A stretch of DNA of 64,000 nt. Origin: Limnoperna fortunei (Eukaryota > Mollusca > Bivalvia > Mytilida > Modiolidae). A program made the translations under genes and the position numbers. Below are positions 59,170-64,000 of the stretch, piece after piece (the stretch's first letter is position 1; each line of letters begins with the position of its first letter). A model generated the notes under the pieces. It made no database searches. It worked only from the letters and a program-made list of their open reading frames with translations, and was not told where the DNA came from. Location of the stretch: assembly GCA_944474755.1 (NCBI GenBank), contig OX104114.1, forward strand, positions 27,923,220 through 27,987,219, read 5' to 3'.

Positions 59170-61365
59170 TTTATTAAGGTCTTTCCCCCTTTCCAAGGGA
59201 AAGACCTTCTTGTATTTCTTATGATTATTATTATTAAGGTCTTTCCCACTTCCAGTGGGAAGACCTTCTTACTTTTGCTTTGATTATTATTTTTTTTTGT
59301 TTTTTTCCGCCAACTTTCAAAACCAAACAGTTTAAAAAGTACGCGACATATCTTTTTGGTCTTTCGCGACAAGTTTTGGGCACTGAAAGTCTATTCGGAA
59401 TTCACCCTGTGAAATCGAAACATTTTTCTTTACGGAGTTATCTGCCCAAACACTGAAAACCTTGGTATCGCGTAATCTCTGGAACTATAACAGATACAAG
59501 AAAACTAATAAGTGACAAATGTTAAGGAACTTTTGGGACAACTTTATGACATATTTTGGCTAAAAATTTCTGACTAGCGAAGGCGAGCGGTATACCTTGA
59601 ATGTTTCAAGGACTCCGCTTATCACAAAAACTCACAAACCCTAAGTCGAAATCACAAAAGGTCATCACCATTTATTGTCCTATGACATATCTTTAAAGAA
59701 AATCCCAAAGTCAAAGTTCAGAAGTGACCTCGACCTTAGGCCTCCAATCTTATTATCATTACAACTCGAAAACGATAAAAGATAGAAGAAGACAATAAAT
59801 GGGAAAAATACTCCTCTCATCAAGGCCTTCATTTGATACATTTGGTCCGAAACTGTGCGATGAACCGTTCTCGAGTTCGGGCTCTTGGCTCATTTCATTA
59901 ATCAGTTTTTGGCATACAACTTGAAAACCGTTACAGATAATATAGTAAATATATAGGTTTAACATGATCATCAAGTAAAGGCCTTCGATTTGAGCCCAAA
60001 TTTAATGGTCACAGGTCAAGGTCATACCATAGCAACCAGGTCACCATTACAAAAAGTCCTTAGCAACCATATATTTTTTAAATCAGGATAATGTACTTTA
60101 CTGATATATGTCATTTTACAACCGGAAGTGGCATTTTGTCCTTAGCAACGGCCACGAAAGTCCTTGACAACCATGTATTTTTTTACTCAGGACCACAGAA
60201 ATAGTCAATTCCGCCTAAAAAATGGTTCAGTAACTTATGTAGTCAAGTTTACAACAAGAGATGAAGAAAAATTAATTTCATAAAGGTATCTGGGAAAGAC
60301 CTTTCTAATTGTTCTTGAACAATTAGCCCTATCTTTATTATTTTTCTTTTTCTCCCCATTTTTCCAAATGGGTTTGCCAGAAGGGGTTTCAACATATCAT
60401 TATGATACTTGGTACGTTTAATCGCTCATACCAGGAGATGACCTGGCTCACCCTGTGAGACTGTTCTATTTTTAGTAACAGAGTTATCTGCCCTAACACG
60501 GAAAACCTTGTTAGCAGATAAACTCAGAAACCGTAACCGATTCTTAAAATCTGGAGTGTACAAAATGTCGCTGGTTCTATGGCGATGATTTGTCATGCAA
60601 AAAAACATTCTTCGATCAACTTCCTGTTTACGCGATTTTGACGCGAAGTTTGTCGAAAACGTCAAAGTTGTCGGATTTACACAAAACTTGGTTTCCAAGT
60701 AGATATGAGGGTCCTAATTACATGTATCGGATCAAAAAATTTTTTCGGTCCACCATTTTCAAAATGGCCGCCATTGAAATTTTGTTTTCAATATAACTCA
60801 AAAACCATAAAAAATTGAAGCAGACAATACAAGGGAAAAATACTCCTCTTATCGAGACGTCCATTTGGTACATTCGGCCCGAAGCTGTGCGATGAACCGT
60901 TTTCGAGTTACAGCCCTTGACGCGTTTCGGTTAATTGGTTTTTTGGTTAAAACTTGAAAACGGTTAGAGATAATATAGTAAACATATAGGTTTAACATGA
61001 TCAGTAGGAAAAGAGCTTCAATTTGAGCCAAAGGTCATAGGTCATAGGTCAAGGTCATACCATAGCAACAAGGTAACTGTTATAAAAAATCCTTGGCAAC
61101 CATATATTTTTAGAAGCAGAATGATGTACTTTACTTAAATATGTCATTTCATGACCGGAAGTGGCTTTTTGTCCCTAGCAACGGAATGAAAGTCCTTAAC
61201 AACCATATATGTTTTGGTTCGGGACCACTTCCTTTACTCAAATAACTCATTTTTTATGACTGGAAGCGACATTTTGTGCTATAGCAAAACACAAAATACA
61301 ATAGCATCACCTAAATTTTCTGACTGCAGAGGAACAGTGGGAAAGACCTTCTCATTTGTTCTCAG
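59170..61365. repeat. two diverged copies of a ~1.1-kb hairpin-ended repeat, head to tail
   Basis: Copy 1 (about 59170-60310) and copy 2 (about 60293-61365) share the same order of landmarks. These are an AGTTATCTGCCC...ACTGAAAACCTTG-like stretch (59438 / 60480), GATGAACCGTT (59860 / 60890), TATAGGTTTAACATGATCA (59951 / 60984), AAGGTCATACCATAGCAAC (60019 / 61050) and ACCGGAAGTGGC (60121 / 61155). The left end carries two hairpins of the form AAGGTCTTTCCC...GGGAAGACCTT (59177-59272), and both copies end in GGGAAAGACCTT. No protein is encoded. The dimer lies in the leader between the primer site and gag. Confidence 0.7.
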
Positions 61366-61469
61366 AACAAATGACGGTTTAATTTTATTAATTTTTTTTC
61401 TGCAATTTAGAAATTTACAAACACTGAAAGAGATTACAAACTTTACACTTAAAATAAAAGTATTTTTTT

Positions 61470-61650
61470 TTGTATGTGTGTATTGTATAAACAAGTGGTA
61501 TTGTGTATTGTTTGGATAGTGTATCGTTACTATTGTGTATTGATTGTGTGTACATGTATTGTTTGTTTTCTTGCTCTTGTATATAACATTATTGTGTACT
61601 GCTTAGCAGTGTGTATATATTTTGTGTACTGTGTCAATTATTTGTTACAT
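61470..61650 (+). repeat. TGTATTG-rich low-complexity tract
   Basis: The sequence is dominated by irregular TGTGTATTG and TGTGTACTG words. No coding content is visible. Confidence 0.6.
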
Positions 61651-62416
61651 GTATGTACAACTGAGGAGTTAACTCGATTTAAAATCATAATTATAAAAAT
61701 TCTAGTTAATTGAGATTGAAAATTTATAAACGGTTCATTTAAAAAAAAAAATTTAAAAAAAGTGATTTATTTATAAACAATTGAGATAAATACTTAATCA
61801 TTTAAAACTATAAAAATAATTAGAAAGATCAGAGTACGTTGATAGGAATCATTTAATACTTTTCTTGAAGCAACACATATCCCACCCATGTTACCTATAC
61901 CTTTGCATGTAACCTTTATACACTAAACATCTGTGCATGTAGCTTACCTTTTACTATTATTGCTAATACTTAGTACTTGAGAGATCATACTTAGTGAAGA
62001 CAAGTTTAGGTATACTTGTACATTTGAAGCATTGAAGAGTTTGGGTTAGTGTTCGATAGGTGTAGTTGGTGTACTCTTATTGGTACTTTGAACACTTTAG
62101 GTTATCTTGATTTACAGTTAGCCACACTTGGTCAGTTATCCTTCACATATTAGTATATATTTGAGAATTTAGTTATCTTAGTAGTACCTACAGGTGACAT
62201 ATACTTTTGTATAGCGAACGTACAAGTTTCGCAGAATTTTGCCCACCCGTTTATATTTCAGGGACGGCAACGCGAATTAATTTTTTTTAGTTATCGGTAA
62301 TACATGTACTACTGAATATAATTGGTAAGTATATTTGAGATACTTCGTATATATTGAGACAATCAGTTAGTAAGATTGTGGATAGAAAGTAAGAGTCAGA
62401 ATCTAGAAATATCAAC
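61651..62416 (+). other. AT-rich leader ahead of gag
   Basis: I see no gene here. The stretch is AT-rich, includes a short A-run (61741-61752), and ends with the gag start context. Confidence 0.4.
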
Positions 62417-63793
62417 ATGGCGTACGGTGGAACAGAGGATACACAGATACCTGTCAAAGAGGAGACGGAGACTGAATTAGGAAAGATTATGGATACTTTT
62501 GCTAAGATGGGTGTTAAGCCCAAGGCTGATACACCAGAGGATCTACAAAACTGGATGTTAGAATATCTAAGATCAGCTGGACTTGTTCCACAGGATGTTA
62601 AACCTAAGGTACCTCATCCACCAGGAGGAGACAATTTACCGCTACATGGATCACAAGTAAAAGAAAAACAAAACAGAATGGCTATGACACATCCACCAAG
62701 AATCACTTGGTTTTCAGGTAGTGAATCACAGTCGTCAGGGGAGACCACATATGATCTATGGAAACATGAAGTGAGATGTTTGATGAAACAGTCTTATGAG
62801 AAAGATGCCATTTTGAATGCAGTGAGAAGATCTCTAAGAGGAGAGGCAGGATATGTCGCGCTACGTCTACCTCCTGATGCATCAGTAAAAGAGATATTAG
62901 CCAAGTTGGATTCCATATATGGAAACATAGACAAAAAGGAGGAAATGTTAGCTGAATTTTATGGATCGCGACAAAGGGAAGATGAATCAGTTACCAACTG
63001 GAGCTGTCGCCTTGAGAGTATTTTGGGGAAAGCTGTTGAGCGAGGATTAATAGAAAGAAAAGACATTGATGGAATGCTTCACTCTATGCTATGGACTGGA
63101 TTAAAACCATCTCTTAAGGATATATCTGGACATAAGTACGATTCCATCAAAGACTTCGACGGATTGAGAGTCGCCCTACGCCAGATAGAAAATGACCACT
63201 CACATCGTGAAACAGTGAAACCATCGAAACCACAAACCAGCAAAGTGACATCTGGGCAGTCAGAAATGGATGAGCTCAAAGGAATGATTAACCAGATTAC
63301 CACCAGATTAGATTCGTATGAGCAGAAGCTTGAACATAGAGAGAACCAACCCGCATGGCAGCAACAGACGCAGCCATCATGGCGACAGTCAACCCAGTGG
63401 CAACCTCCGCAGTGGCAGCAACAGCAACCACAATGGGGCCAACCATATAGGAATAAAAGTAAAGGACGAGGTAGAGGGCAACAGGACAAGCAGGACAATT
63501 CGCAAAAAGATTATAAATGTTGGAGGTGTGGACAGATCGGACACCTTAAAATTGGATGTAGGGTAAGGCTTGACCACAGTAAGAAGGATGCTTTAAACAC
63601 GAAGAAGCCTATGCAAGGCTTATGTAAAAGCAATGTTCCCAGGGTAAGTCATGTAAGAACACCGCCTGGACTTTTTGGACAACCGTCAGCGATCAGTGCG
63701 ATCAGTCCAATCAGTGCGATCCAGAATCCGTCATTTAATTATATGCATAAATCGGTTAGTTTATTGACGGATTCGTATAAATTAATAATTTAA
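62417..63793 (+). CDS. stand-alone retroelement Gag with CCHC zinc knuckle, intact
   Basis: This is an uninterrupted 458-residue Gag of the Ty3/gypsy type common in molluscs and related to the PNMA/Arc capsid fold. A leader with acidic stretches (1-90) precedes the capsid-like region (about 95-262; ITWFSGSE, LWKHEVRCLMKQ, LRGEAG, EFYGSRQREDESV, DISGHKYDSIKDF). A short coiled coil follows (about 283-308), then a Gln/Trp-rich linker (311-345), an RG box (347-354) and one nucleic-acid-binding knuckle CWRCGQIGHLKIGC (368-381). A divergent tail of about 75 residues with an SAIS repeat ends the protein. The ATG sits in a good context (CAACATGG). No protease or reverse transcriptase follows; an AATAAA lies at 63854. 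It may be a non-autonomous LTR element or a retained host gag; the upstream LTR-like end and primer site at 58459-58546 favour the former. Confidence 0.85.
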   Translation: MAYGGTEDTQIPVKEETETELGKIMDTFAKMGVKPKADTPEDLQNWMLEYLRSAGLVPQDVKPKVPHPPGGDNLPLHGSQVKEKQNRMAMTHPPRITWFSGSESQSSGETTYDLWKHEVRCLMKQSYEKDAILNAVRRSLRGEAGYVALRLPPDASVKEILAKLDSIYGNIDKKEEMLAEFYGSRQREDESVTNWSCRLESILGKAVERGLIERKDIDGMLHSMLWTGLKPSLKDISGHKYDSIKDFDGLRVALRQIENDHSHRETVKPSKPQTSKVTSGQSEMDELKGMINQITTRLDSYEQKLEHRENQPAWQQQTQPSWRQSTQWQPPQWQQQQPQWGQPYRNKSKGRGRGQQDKQDNSQKDYKCWRCGQIGHLKIGCRVRLDHSKKDALNTKKPMQGLCKSNVPRVSHVRTPPGLFGQPSAISAISPISAIQNPSFNYMHKSVSLLTDSYKLII

Positions 63794-64000
63794 AGATAAA
63801 ACGGATTCTGCGTCATTTGTATATAATATATGCATTTATTTTACCTTTTTTATAATAAAATAAAAACATGCGTTTAAAAGAATTGTTAATACAATGTCTC
63901 GTTCTAAATGAATAAATAAACATATTTAAAGAAATTTTTTTTTCTTTATATTATATAATTAAGCACATTTCTTTAAAGCAGGACATATCTGGGAACCGAG

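Noticed and set aside
59139..59372. Short minus-strand frame with KVFPLEVGKT-like repeats
   Set aside because: It only translates the GGTCTTTCCC hairpins.

Overview
The window looks like a low-GC, repeat-packed segment of a lophotrochozoan genome, most likely a bivalve mollusc. The grounds are: sparse spliced genes with long introns; many tRNA-derived SINE copies whose central part resembles the V-SINE domain reported from molluscs; tandem-repeat-bearing non-autonomous elements of the kind known in bivalves (pearl or Helentron-associated); jockey/CR1-like LINEs; Ty3/gypsy remains; and snapback MITEs. The species cannot be named from this sequence.

Host-type genes are few. 18433-20724 (+) is an intact, uninterrupted 763-codon SLC26-family anion transporter/channel. 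26144-29193 (-) is a two-exon GNAT acetyltransferase resembling arylalkylamine/dopamine N-acetyltransferases; its first coding exon is only 42 bp. 4380-4850 holds a decayed tyrosine-rich exon. 62417-63793 (+) is an intact 458-codon Gag with a zinc knuckle and no pol behind it; an LTR-end/primer-binding-site pair lies about 3.9 kb upstream.

Layout. 1-7.6 kb: MITEs, a SINE with target-site duplication, and a 0.7-kb repeat present twice. 10-13.7 kb: a minus-strand LINE split by a 1.1-kb tandem-repeat element at 12067-13182. 15.3-16.7 kb: a plus-strand LINE 3' end carrying a SINE and a Harbinger-like MITE. 18-21 kb: SLC26. 21750-22866: a second full tandem-repeat element. 26-29 kb: GNAT gene with a SINE in its intron. 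30.8-36.8 kb: a decayed minus-strand Ty3/gypsy element with a C2H2 zinc-finger ORF in the env position behind a good splice acceptor. 42996-50362: a 7.4-kb element with inverted ends of 1.1-1.3 kb, each built of about 180-bp tandem repeats. It encloses a decayed MULE-like transposase (SWIM zinc finger) joined to a Ulp1-like cysteine peptidase domain and is itself interrupted by a 2.37-kb element with 24-bp perfect terminal inverted repeats. 51.3-52.3 kb: inverted arrays of a short repeat. 57.9-63.9 kb: the Gag element, with a duplicated hairpin-ended repeat inserted in its leader.

The strongest candidates for something little described are the MULE/Ulp1 element with satellite-like termini, the repeated 14-bp motif inside the element nested in it, and the zinc-finger ORF of the Ty3/gypsy element. 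All three are decayed here, so intact relatives elsewhere in the genome would be needed to study them.
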